A stretch of DNA of 64,000 nt from contig CP119309.1 in the NCBI GenBank assembly GCA_029203145.1, positions 645,001 to 709,000 of the forward strand, read 5' to 3'. The stretch comes from Candidatus Brevundimonas phytovorans (lineage in GTDB: Bacteria; Pseudomonadota; Alphaproteobacteria; Caulobacterales; Caulobacteraceae). The notes under the pieces were generated by a model that was not told where the DNA came from, did no database searches, and saw only the letters and a program-made list of their open reading frames with translations. A program made the position numbers and the translations under genes. This document shows positions 19,316-27,125 of this stretch, in pieces (position 1 is the stretch's first letter; each line of letters opens with the position of its first letter).

Positions 19316-20295
19316 GCCCGCTGGACCCTTTCGCCGAGACCTCCGGCGTCGACGTGCGGCGCCTGCGCTATTTTGTGGCCATCGCCGAAGAACTGCATTT
19401 CGGCCGCGCCTCGGAACGTCTCAACGTCGCCCAGCCCGCGCTCAGCCGCCAGATGGTCGAGCTGGAGGCGGCGATCGGCGCCACCCTGTTCGACCGCACG
19501 CGCAATCAGATTCGTCTGACCGTCGCCGGCGAGGCCCTGCTGCCCCGCGCCCGTCAGATCCTGAGCAGCATCGTCGAGGCGGCGCGTATCGCCCGACGCG
19601 CGGCGGCGGGCTCCATCGGCGTGCTCAATGTCGGCTTCGTCGGATCGGCGACCTATTCCCTGCTGCCGCGGGTGCTGAACGCCTTTCGCACCGATAATCC
19701 CGACGTTGATTTGATGCTGCACGCCATGAATACGGCGGAGCTGAAGGGCGGTCTGATCGAGCGGACCATCGACGTCGCCTTCGCGCGGCCTGGCATCGAC
19801 GACCCCGAGGTGGTCGACGAACTGCTGTTGGAAGAGCCGCTGGTTGTGGCCCTGCCGGACGTCGATCCCCAGGCCGCACACAGTGAGATCGCGCTCGGCG
19901 ACCTGGCGCGCCACGCCTTTGTTCTCTACCCGCGTTTCCCGCGCCCCAGCTTTGCGGACATTATCCTGAAGCACTGCGCCGAGAGCGGCTTTTCGCCGAT
20001 CATCGCCCACGAAACCATGGATGTTCAGACGGCGCTGGGGCTGGTCGCCGCCGGTGCAGGCGTGTCTCTGGTGCCGGCCAGCGTTCAGGACGCGCAGCGC
20101 CTGGGCGTGGCCTATCGCCCTCTGCGGGCGCCCGTCCCGACCACCCGGCTCAGCCTGTCCTATCGCCGCGACAATCGCTCGGCGACGCTGGCGCGCTTCC
20201 GCAGCCAGGTCAAAGCCTTCGCTGCTGCTCACAAGACCCGGAACCAGGAGGCCGCCGAGGGCGCCTCCGTTCCCCTTCATCAAGGACCTGCCTGA
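19312..20295 (+). CDS. LysR-family transcriptional regulator (CatR/BenM-like)
   Basis: A 327-residue LysR regulator. The winged-helix domain starts near residue 14 ('DVRRLRYFVAIAEELHFGRAS', then 'QPALSRQM' recognition helix and 'LFDRT'). The effector-binding domain follows from about residue 100. Its stop codon overlaps the catB ATG (ATGA), so it is the first gene of the catechol operon rather than divergent from it, as catR often is. By family and position it probably responds to cis,cis-muconate and controls cat/pca expression, and also its own through the dyad at 19125. The N-terminus carries about 12 residues more than the family minimum. The substrate assignment rests on context. Confidence 0.85.
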   Translation: MSPLDPFAETSGVDVRRLRYFVAIAEELHFGRASERLNVAQPALSRQMVELEAAIGATLFDRTRNQIRLTVAGEALLPRARQILSSIVEAARIARRAAAGSIGVLNVGFVGSATYSLLPRVLNAFRTDNPDVDLMLHAMNTAELKGGLIERTIDVAFARPGIDDPEVVDELLLEEPLVVALPDVDPQAAHSEIALGDLARHAFVLYPRFPRPSFADIILKHCAESGFSPIIAHETMDVQTALGLVAAGAGVSLVPASVQDAQRLGVAYRPLRAPVPTTRLSLSYRRDNRSATLARFRSQVKAFAAAHKTRNQEAAEGASVPLHQGPA

Positions 20296-21443
20296 TGGCC
20301 ATGACGATCGACGCCTTTGAGACCTGTCTGGTCGATCTGCCCACGATCCGCCCGCACGTCCTGTCGATGACCACCATGCACCACCAGACCATGGTGCTGC
20401 TGACTTTGCGCTGCTCGGACGGCACGGTCGGGGTGGGCGAGGCCACGACCATCGGAGGCCTCAGCTACGGCGAGGAAAGCCCCGAGGGCATGAAGCTGGC
20501 GCTCGACACCTATTTCGCGCCTCTGGTGCTGGGCGCGGACCCGACGCGGCCCGCGCAACTGATGGATCGCCTGAGCCGGGCCATTGCGGGCAATCGTTTC
20601 GCCAAATGCGCGGTGGAGACGGCCCTGCTCGACGCCATGGGCCACAGGGTCGGCCTGCCGGTGGCCGAACTGCTGGGCGGTCGTCGCCGTGAGCGTCTGT
20701 CGGTGGCCTGGACCCTGGCCAGCGGCGACACGGCCAAGGACATCGACGAGGCCGAGCGGATGCTGGCGCAGCGTCGCCACAACATCTTCAAGCTCAAGAT
20801 CGGCAAGCGCGCGGTGGTGGACGACGTGGCCCATGTTGCGGCCATCAAGCGCGCCCTGGGCGACCGCGCGAGCGTGCGGGTCGACGTCAACCGCGCCTGG
20901 GACGAGGCCAGCGCCGCGCGCGGCGTCGCCATGCTGGAGGCCGCAGGCTGCGACCTGATCGAGCAGCCGGTCGACGCCCACCTGCGCGGGGCGATGGCGC
21001 GGCTGGCCCAGCGTTTCACCATCCCCATCATGGCCGACGAATCCCTGACCGGCCCGGCCAGCGCCTTCGACTTCGCCGCCAATGCGGCGGCCGATGTGTT
21101 CGCGGTCAAGATCGCCCAGTCCGGCGGTCTGACGGCGGCCTGCGCCGTCGGCGCCATCGCCCAGGCGGCGGGCGTCGGCCTTTATGGCGGCACCATGCTG
21201 GAAGGGCCGGTGGGCACGGCGGCCTCGGCCCATGTCTTCTCGACCTTCGCCAACCTGTCGTTCCAGACCGAGCTGTTCGGCCCCCTGCTGCTGACTGAGG
21301 AGATCCTGGAGACGCCGCTGGCCTATGCCGACTTCGGCCTGAAGGTGCCGGACGGTCCGGGCCTGGGCGTGCGTCTGGACGCCGACAAGGTCGCCTTCTT
21401 CCGCCGCGACGCCGCTCGCAAGACTCAATCCGCCGGAGCCTGA
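20295..21443 (+). CDS. catB: muconate cycloisomerase (muconate lactonizing enzyme)
   Basis: A 382-residue enolase-superfamily enzyme that converts cis,cis-muconate to muconolactone. Visible catalytic elements are the KxK motif in 'FKLKIGKR' (general-base lysine) and metal ligands in 'VDVNRAW', 'IEQPV' and 'ADESL'. The 'TTIGGLSYGEESPE' and 'HQTMVLL' segments of the capping domain are typical of CatB rather than dipeptide epimerases. ATG 20295 overlaps the regulator stop; ATG 20301 is an alternative start two codons on. catC follows 2 bases after the stop. Confidence 0.95.
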   Translation: MAMTIDAFETCLVDLPTIRPHVLSMTTMHHQTMVLLTLRCSDGTVGVGEATTIGGLSYGEESPEGMKLALDTYFAPLVLGADPTRPAQLMDRLSRAIAGNRFAKCAVETALLDAMGHRVGLPVAELLGGRRRERLSVAWTLASGDTAKDIDEAERMLAQRRHNIFKLKIGKRAVVDDVAHVAAIKRALGDRASVRVDVNRAWDEASAARGVAMLEAAGCDLIEQPVDAHLRGAMARLAQRFTIPIMADESLTGPASAFDFAANAAADVFAVKIAQSGGLTAACAVGAIAQAAGVGLYGGTMLEGPVGTAASAHVFSTFANLSFQTELFGPLLLTEEILETPLAYADFGLKVPDGPGLGVRLDADKVAFFRRDAARKTQSAGA

Positions 21444-21445
21444 TC

Positions 21446-21736
21446 ATGCTGTTTCATGTTCGCATGGATGTCCGCATCCCCCTCGACTACGACCCCGACC
21501 GCGCCGCCGAACTGAAGCGGATCGAGCGCGAGCGCGCCCAGGAACTGCAGACGTCGGGCAAGTGGCGGCACCTGTGGCGCATCGCCGGCCAGTATTCGAA
21601 CTTCAGCGTGTTCGATGTCGCCGACGTGCAGGAGCTGCATGACATCGTCAGCAGCCTGCCGCTGTTCCCCTTCATGAACATCGAGGTGACGCCGCTGTGC
21701 CGGCATCCCTCCTCGATCCATGACGACGACCGCTGA
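21446..21736 (+). CDS. catC: muconolactone delta-isomerase
   Basis: A 96-residue protein, the usual size for this ferredoxin-fold decameric enzyme, which isomerises muconolactone to 3-oxoadipate enol-lactone. The family pattern is clear: 'MLFHVRMDVRIP', 'ERAQELQTSGKWRHLWRIAGQYSN' and 'LHDIVSSLPLFPFM'. It sits between catB and catA. Confidence 0.95.
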   Translation: MLFHVRMDVRIPLDYDPDRAAELKRIERERAQELQTSGKWRHLWRIAGQYSNFSVFDVADVQELHDIVSSLPLFPFMNIEVTPLCRHPSSIHDDDR

Positions 21737-21785
21737 GCGCGGCCCGAAATCCCAGACAATTCAAAATAATATAAGAGGAAATGAC

Positions 21786-22706
21786 ATGACCGAACGCCTG
21801 ATCGACTCCACCGAAGTCCAGGCCCTGCTGGACAAGCTGAGCGGCGCCGACACCGTCAGTGGCGATCCGCGCCTGAAGGCCATCGTTCGCCGTGTCGTCG
21901 GCGACCTGTTCGCCGCCATCGAAGAGTTCGACATCTCGGACGACGAGTTCTGGCAGGCTTTGAACTACGCCGCTGCGGGCGCGCCGGAGTTCGGACTGTG
22001 GGCGGCTGGTCTGGGTATTGAACGCTTCCTCGACATCCGCGCCGATGCGCGGGACGCCGCCGAAGGCGTGGTCGGCGGCACGCCGCGCACCATCGAAGGC
22101 CCCCTCTATGTCGCCGGCGCCCCGGTCGAGCAGGGCTTCGCCCGGCTGGACGACGGCGTGGACAAGGGCGAGCCCCTGTTCATGCACGGTCAGGTCCGCG
22201 ACGTGGACGGCAAGGCCCTGGCCGGCGCCAAGGTCGAGGTCTGGCACGCCAATACGCTCGGCAACTATTCCTACTTCGACAAGAGCCAGAGCGACTTCAA
22301 CCTGCGTCGCACCATCATCACCGACTCCGACGGCCGCTACGCCTTCCGCTCCATCGTGCCCTCGGGCTACGCCTGTCCTCCGGGCGGCTCGACCGAAGGC
22401 ATCCTGAAGCAGTTGGGCCGCCACGGCCATCGCCCGGCCCACATCCACTTCTTCGCCTCGGCCGACGATCACCGCCACCTGACGACCCAGATCAACATCG
22501 ACGGCGACCCCTACCTGCGCGACGACTTCGCCTACGCTACGCGTGAGGATCTGATCCCCGCCGTGACCCACAAGGAAGGCGGAGAAGCCGCCGAGAAGTA
22601 CGGCCTGGAAGGGCGCTACGCCGACATCGCCTTCGACTTCGTGATGCAGCCGGCCAAGGTCGAGGCGGAAGAAGAAGCTTCGCACCGCGCGCGCGTCGCG
22701 GCCTGA
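21786..22706 (+). CDS. catA: catechol 1,2-dioxygenase
   Basis: A 306-residue intradiol dioxygenase that opens catechol to cis,cis-muconate with non-heme Fe(III). All four iron ligands are visible: Tyr161 in 'GNYSYFD', Tyr195 in 'SGYACPP', and His219 and His221 in 'RPAHIHFF'. The N-terminal helical dimerisation domain (residues 1-105) belongs to the catechol rather than the protocatechuate type. ATG 21786 was chosen because GAGGA lies just before it and the domain begins there; an ATG at 21720 would overlap catC. It is placed third in the operon after catB and catC. Confidence 0.95.
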   Translation: MTERLIDSTEVQALLDKLSGADTVSGDPRLKAIVRRVVGDLFAAIEEFDISDDEFWQALNYAAAGAPEFGLWAAGLGIERFLDIRADARDAAEGVVGGTPRTIEGPLYVAGAPVEQGFARLDDGVDKGEPLFMHGQVRDVDGKALAGAKVEVWHANTLGNYSYFDKSQSDFNLRRTIITDSDGRYAFRSIVPSGYACPPGGSTEGILKQLGRHGHRPAHIHFFASADDHRHLTTQINIDGDPYLRDDFAYATREDLIPAVTHKEGGEAAEKYGLEGRYADIAFDFVMQPAKVEAEEEASHRARVAA

Positions 22707-22716
22707 CGTCTGCGTG

Positions 22717-22744
22717 GCGAGCACTCCTGGGAAGGAGTGCTCGC
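22717..22744 (+). terminator. strong hairpin between catA and pcaI
   Basis: A perfect 12-base-pair inverted repeat with a 4-base loop: gcgagcactcct (22717-22728) and aggagtgctcgc (22733-22744). It starts 10 bases after the catA stop. There is no U-run behind it, so it may be a leaky terminator, a processing site or a 3'-end stabiliser separating the catBCA and pcaIJFD parts of the message. No promoter for pcaI is evident in the 31 bases left. Confidence 0.7.
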
Positions 22745-22775
22745 CGTCCTGTTTCCGAGAAGCCTGGAGTTTCGA

Positions 22776-23486
22776 ATGGCCAGCAAGATCTATGCATCGC
22801 CCAGGGCGGCGCTGGAGGGGGTCCTGTTCGACGGCATGACCATCATGTCCGGCGGCTTTGGCCTGTCGGGCAATCCCGAGAGCCTGATCCCCGAGGTCCG
22901 CGCCGCCGGGGTCAAGGATCTGACGGTCATTTCCAACAACGCCGGGGCCGACGGCTTTGGCCTTTGGATGCTGCTGGAAAGCCGCCAGATCAAGAAGATG
23001 ATCTCGTCCTACGTCGGTGAGAACAAGCTGTTCGAAAGCCAGTTCATGTCCGGTGAACTGGAGCTGGAACTGAACCCGCAGGGCACGCTCGCCGAGCGCA
23101 TCCGCGCCGGCGGGGCGGGCATCCCGGCCTTCTATACCAGGACAGGCGTCGGCACGGTGGTGGCCGAGGGCAAGCCGACCGAAGAGTTCGACGGCGAGCT
23201 CTACGTTCGCGAGCGTTGGCTGCGCGCCGATCTGTCGATCATCAAGGCCTGGCGCGCGGACCCCGAGGGCAACCTGCAGTTCCGCAAGACCGCCCGCAAT
23301 TTCAACCCGAACATGGCCACGGCGGGCCAGATCACCGTGGTCGAGGTCGAGGAGATCGTCGAGGCCGGGACCTTTGATCCCGATCAGGTGCACACGCCGG
23401 GCATCTTTATCGACCGGATCGTGCTCTCGACCATCAATGAAAAACGCATCGAGAAGCTGACCACGCGCGAAAGGGAGGCCTCCTGA
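22776..23486 (+). CDS. pcaI: 3-oxoadipate CoA-transferase subunit A
   Basis: A 236-residue family I CoA-transferase alpha subunit. It contains the 'GGFGLSGNP' CoA-binding glycine loop, 'VISNNAGADGFGL' and 'RAGGAGIPAFYTRTGVGT', shared with PcaI and ScoA. With PcaJ it moves CoA from succinyl-CoA to 3-oxoadipate. ATG 22776 begins at the family N-terminus; an in-frame ATG at 22737 would start inside the hairpin. The stop overlaps the pcaJ ATG. Sequence alone cannot exclude a succinyl-CoA:acetoacetate transferase, but the neighbours favour oxoadipate. Confidence 0.92.
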   Translation: MASKIYASPRAALEGVLFDGMTIMSGGFGLSGNPESLIPEVRAAGVKDLTVISNNAGADGFGLWMLLESRQIKKMISSYVGENKLFESQFMSGELELELNPQGTLAERIRAGGAGIPAFYTRTGVGTVVAEGKPTEEFDGELYVRERWLRADLSIIKAWRADPEGNLQFRKTARNFNPNMATAGQITVVEVEEIVEAGTFDPDQVHTPGIFIDRIVLSTINEKRIEKLTTREREAS

Positions 23487-24148
23487 TGGCTGAGACCCAG
23501 ATCGGCTGGACCCGCGACGAAATGGCCGCCCGCGCCGCGCGTGAGCTGAAGGACGGCTTCTACGTCAACCTCGGCATCGGTATCCCGACCCTGGTGGCCA
23601 ACCACATTCCCGAGGGCGTTCACGTCACCCTGCAGTCCGAAAACGGCATGCTGGGCATGGGGCCGTTTCCCTATCCCGGCGAGGTCGACCCGGACCTGAT
23701 CAACGCCGGCAAGCAGACGATCACCGAAGTGCCGACCTCCAGCTTCTTCTCTTCGGCGGACAGCTTCGCCATGATCCGGGGCGGCCATATCGACCTGACC
23801 GTGCTGGGGGCCATGGAGGTCGCCGCCAACGGCGACATCGCCAACTGGACCATCCCCGGCAAGATGCTGAAGGGCATGGGCGGGGCCATGGATCTGGTCG
23901 CCGGGGTCAAGCGTGTGGTGGCGGTGCTGGAGCATTGCAACAAGTACGGCGAGCCCAAGATCCTGGAACAATGCAGCCTGCCGCTGACCGGGCAGGGCGT
24001 GGTCGACCTGATCATTTCGGACCTGGCCGTCTTCGCGGTCGACAAGAAGCAGGGCGGGTTGACCCTCAAGGAGTTGGCGCCCGGCGTGACGCTGGACGAG
24101 GTGCGCGCCAAGACGGGCGCGGCCTTTGATGCGGGGGCGTTCGCATGA
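23486..24148 (+). CDS. pcaJ: 3-oxoadipate CoA-transferase subunit B
   Basis: A 220-residue beta subunit. The catalytic glutamate is in 'QSENGMLGMG', within the conserved S-E-N-G signature, and 'VNLGIGIPTLVANHIP' and 'GGHIDLTVLGAMEV' are family blocks. It overlaps pcaI by the TGATG junction, so the subunits are translated together. The 3' end is followed by a short hairpin before pcaF. Confidence 0.93.
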   Translation: MAETQIGWTRDEMAARAARELKDGFYVNLGIGIPTLVANHIPEGVHVTLQSENGMLGMGPFPYPGEVDPDLINAGKQTITEVPTSSFFSSADSFAMIRGGHIDLTVLGAMEVAANGDIANWTIPGKMLKGMGGAMDLVAGVKRVVAVLEHCNKYGEPKILEQCSLPLTGQGVVDLIISDLAVFAVDKKQGGLTLKELAPGVTLDEVRAKTGAAFDAGAFA

Positions 24149-24161
24149 TCCCGCTCAAGCA

Positions 24162-24182
24162 GGCGCGACCCGCGGTCGCGCC
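24162..24182 (+). other. hairpin between pcaJ and pcaF
   Basis: A perfect 9-base-pair stem with a 3-base loop: ggcgcgacc (24162-24170), cgc, ggtcgcgcc (24174-24182). It lies just before the pcaF ribosome-binding site (gggga, 24187-24191). There is no T-tract. It could tune pcaF translation or message decay; no function is established. Confidence 0.6.
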
Positions 24183-24197
24183 GATAGGGGACGAAAA

Positions 24198-25403
24198 ATG
24201 ACCCAAGCCTTCATCTGCGACGCCATCCGCACGCCTATCGGCCGTTACGGTGGCAGTCTGGCCTCGGTTCGCGCCGACGATCTGGCGGCCCTGCCGATCC
24301 GGGCGCTGATGGCGCGCAACCCCGGCCTGGACCCCGCCGCGATCGAGGACGTCATCCTCGGCTCCGCCAATCAGGCGGGCGAGGACAACCGCGACGTCGC
24401 CCGCATGGCCGTCCTGTTGGCGGGGCTGCCCGAAAGCGTCGGCGGCAATACCGTCAATCGCCTGTGCGCCTCGGGACTGCAGGCTGTCGGGGACGCCGCG
24501 CGCGCCATCCGTGCGGGCGACGCCGACCTGATGCTGGCGGGCGGGGTCGAGAGCATGAGCCGCGCCCCCTTCGTCATGGCTAAAGCCGAGAGCGCCTTCT
24601 CGCGCCAGGCCGCCATCTATGACACCACCATTGGCTGGCGCTTCGTCAATCCGGCGATGAAATCGGCTTACGGCGTTGATTCCATGCCTGAAACTGGCGA
24701 GAACGTCGCCGACGACTACGGCGTCAGCCGCGCCGATCAGGACGCCTTCGCCGTTCGTAGCCAGCAGCGCGCTGCGGCAGCTCAGGCCTCGGGCTTCTTT
24801 GCCGAAGAGATCATCCCGGTCGAGGTCGCGGGCAAGAAGGGCGTCGTCACCATGGTTGATACGGACGAACACCCGCGCGCCGACACGACGCTGGAGACCC
24901 TGGCCAAGCTGAAGCCCATCGTCCGCCCGGACGGCACGGTGACGGCCGGCAACGCCTCGGGCGTCAACGACGGCGCCGCCGCCATGATCGTCGCCTCCGA
25001 AGCGGCGGCCAGGGCTCAAGGCCTGGCCCCGCGCGCGCGCATCATCGGCATGGCCTCTGCCGGCGTGGCTCCGCGCGTCATGGGCGTGGGTCCCATTCCG
25101 GCGACGCAGAAGCTGATGGCGCGCCACGGCCTGACCATCGACCAGTTCGACGCCATCGAGCTGAACGAGGCCTTCGCCTCGCAGGGGCTGGCGGTGTTGC
25201 GCGGTCTGGGCGTCGACGACCACGATCCGCGCGTGAACCCGAACGGCGGCGCCATCGCCCTGGGCCATCCGCTGGGCATGTCCGGCGCCCGCATCCTGAT
25301 GACCCTGGTGCACCAGCTTGAGAAGACCGGCGGCCGCTATGGCCTGGCCACCCTCTGCGTCGGCGTGGGGCAGGGGTTGGCGGTCGCGGTGGAGCGGGTC
25401 TGA
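24198..25403 (+). CDS. pcaF: 3-oxoadipyl-CoA thiolase
   Basis: A 401-residue thiolase that cleaves 3-oxoadipyl-CoA to acetyl-CoA and succinyl-CoA. The nucleophile is Cys90 in 'NRLCASGLQAV'. The 'NPNGGAIALGHPLGMSG' histidine block and the C-terminal 'LCVGVGQG' cysteine are both intact. ATG 24198 was chosen because a ribosome-binding site (ggggac) precedes it and the thiolase fold starts at 'AFICDAIRTPIG'. The stop overlaps the pcaD ATG. Confidence 0.94.
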   Translation: MTQAFICDAIRTPIGRYGGSLASVRADDLAALPIRALMARNPGLDPAAIEDVILGSANQAGEDNRDVARMAVLLAGLPESVGGNTVNRLCASGLQAVGDAARAIRAGDADLMLAGGVESMSRAPFVMAKAESAFSRQAAIYDTTIGWRFVNPAMKSAYGVDSMPETGENVADDYGVSRADQDAFAVRSQQRAAAAQASGFFAEEIIPVEVAGKKGVVTMVDTDEHPRADTTLETLAKLKPIVRPDGTVTAGNASGVNDGAAAMIVASEAAARAQGLAPRARIIGMASAGVAPRVMGVGPIPATQKLMARHGLTIDQFDAIELNEAFASQGLAVLRGLGVDDHDPRVNPNGGAIALGHPLGMSGARILMTLVHQLEKTGGRYGLATLCVGVGQGLAVAVERV

Positions 25404-26185
25404 TGTCGGTTCAGTATTTCACGACCGACGACGGCTGCCGCATCCCCTATCGCTTCGACGGGGCCGAGGACGCGCCGGTCCTGATGCTGTCGAACTCGCT
25501 CGGCACCGACATGCAGATGTGGGAGCCGCAGATCGCGGCCTTCGCCGAACGCTTTCGCGTGCTGCGTTACGACAGCCGGGGCCATGGAGCCTCAGACTCT
25601 CCCGCGGGCGCCTATTCGATGGACCGTCTGGGGCGTGACGCGGTTCAGCTTCTGGACGCCGTGGGGGTGGAGCGGGCCGACTTTTGCGGCCTGTCCAAGG
25701 GCGGCATGGTCGGCCAGTGGCTGGGCGTCCGCGCGCCCGAGCGGATCGGCAAACTGGTTCTGGCCAATACCTCGGCCTACATGGGGCCGCCTTCCGGCTG
25801 GCAGTCCCGGATCGAGGGCGTCGTGACCAAGGGCATGGCCCCACTGACCGAAGCCTCCATCGCTCGCTGGTTCACCCCGGACTTTCCGGCCCAGGCGCCC
25901 GAGGCGATCGCGCCGATCCGGAAGATGCTGTTGGCCTGCGATCCGCAGGGCTATGCCGGCTGCTGCGCCGCCATTCGGGACATGGACCTTCGCCCTACGG
26001 CGCCGCTGATCATGCCGCCGGTGCTGGTGATCGCCGGAAAGCAGGACCCTTCCACCTCGGTCGAGGACGGTCAGTGGTTGGCCGATACAGTCCGCCAGGG
26101 GCGTCTCGCGGTCCTTGACGCGGCGCATCTGTCCAATGTCGAGGCGCCGCTTGATTTCAATAGGGCTGTGCTCAGCTTCCTCTGA
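25403..26185 (+). CDS. pcaD: 3-oxoadipate enol-lactonase
   Basis: A 260-residue alpha/beta hydrolase that opens 3-oxoadipate enol-lactone. The nucleophile is Ser98 in 'CGLSKGGMVGQ', a PcaD-type G-x-S-x-G with Lys next to it. The acid is in 'GKQDPSTS' and the histidine in 'DAAHLSNVEAP'. The oxyanion region reads 'LSNSLGTDMQMW', also characteristic of PcaD. It is the last gene of the operon and ends 7 bases before the convergent response-regulator gene. Confidence 0.94.
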   Translation: MSVQYFTTDDGCRIPYRFDGAEDAPVLMLSNSLGTDMQMWEPQIAAFAERFRVLRYDSRGHGASDSPAGAYSMDRLGRDAVQLLDAVGVERADFCGLSKGGMVGQWLGVRAPERIGKLVLANTSAYMGPPSGWQSRIEGVVTKGMAPLTEASIARWFTPDFPAQAPEAIAPIRKMLLACDPQGYAGCCAAIRDMDLRPTAPLIMPPVLVIAGKQDPSTSVEDGQWLADTVRQGRLAVLDAAHLSNVEAPLDFNRAVLSFL

Positions 26186-26192
26186 CGCCGGA

Positions 26193-26882
26193 TCAGTGGG
26201 CCGAAAATTGGCCGGGCGGTCGGATAAGGCCGGGTAGGGAAGGCTGGGCGTCGGACACGCGTCGCCTCAAGGCGTCGGCGGCGGCCATGCGGCTGTGGAC
26301 GCCGAGCAGTCGGAAGGCGGCGGTGACGTGAACCTTGACCGTGCTTTCCGAGATCGACAGGGCGCGCGCGATCTCTTTGTTCGACTTTCCTGTCGTCAGC
26401 AGCGTCAGGACCTCGCGCTGACGGTGGGTCAGAAAGGCGCGGTGGTCGCGGGGGGCGGCGGTCTCAGGCAGGGCGCCCGGCCGCAGGTCAGCTACCGCGG
26501 GCGGGACGTAGATATTGCCGTCGATGACGGTGCGGAACCCGGCGGCGATCTCGGCGGCCGACGCCTGCTTGGGCAGGTAGCCGTGGGCACCGGCGGCCAG
26601 GCTGTCGAGGATCGAGCGGCGGTCGTCGGGCCAGCCGATGACCATGACCTTCACCTGTGGAATGTGATCGCGCAGACGCCGCAAGCCTTTCAGCTCATGC
26701 ATTCCAGGCAGGTCCAGATCCAGGGCCAGGACGCCGATGTCGGCCGCGTGGGAAAGGCCGTTCAGCAGGCTGCCGTAATCCGAAGCCTCCCGGATATCGG
26801 TGACGGACAGATGACTTTGCAGCGTTGCGGCAAGGCCGGCTCTGTAGAGAGGGTGGCCGTCCGCCACCATGATCGTTTCCAT
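26193..26882 (-). CDS. NarL/FixJ-type response regulator, no adjacent kinase
   Basis: A 229-residue two-domain regulator. The receiver domain (residues 1-120) has the phosphoacceptor Asp55 in 'LDLDLPG' and the conserved Lys in 'YLPKQAS'. Only one acidic residue remains in the N-terminal pocket ('VADGHP' instead of the usual DD). The LuxR HTH (about residues 150-210) includes 'LTHRQREVLTLL', 'GKSNKEIARAL' and 'STVKVHV'. No sensor kinase adjoins it. It lies downstream of, and in the same direction as, the peroxidase secretion operon, separated by an AT-rich gap, so it may regulate that locus; this is a guess. Confidence 0.88.
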   Translation of the reverse strand: METIMVADGHPLYRAGLAATLQSHLSVTDIREASDYGSLLNGLSHAADIGVLALDLDLPGMHELKGLRRLRDHIPQVKVMVIGWPDDRRSILDSLAAGAHGYLPKQASAAEIAAGFRTVIDGNIYVPPAVADLRPGALPETAAPRDHRAFLTHRQREVLTLLTTGKSNKEIARALSISESTVKVHVTAAFRLLGVHSRMAAADALRRRVSDAQPSLPGLIRPPGQFSAH

Positions 26883-27125
26883 CTTCGCGCCCTATCCCAG
26901 CAAGCAGGACGTCCCCAGCGTTCCTTGCGTTCCTCGTCTGTCGTGACGATGGGCGTGATGTTGGAGTTTGTGAAGGTCTAAAAATAGACGTATTTTAATA
27001 CTGATCGACGTTAAGTTTCATCTCGATGGTCTGAAACCTTTAATTTTCATAGTATGTGTCCAGATCGAATGAAACGAATGTTTTATTTTGATGTCTTTTG
27101 TTGATGTCTTGTCCTCTTTGTTTTC
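26883..27125. promoter_or_regulatory. AT-rich spacer between the response regulator and the type I secretion operon
   Basis: The half nearest 27125 is far richer in A and T than the surroundings. It contains long A/T words such as aaaaatagacgtattttaat near 26981-27000. It should hold the promoter of the leftward response-regulator gene and the end of the secretion operon message. I found only a weak inverted repeat (gtttca...tgaaac near 27017-27039) and no convincing intrinsic terminator. Confidence 0.5.
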
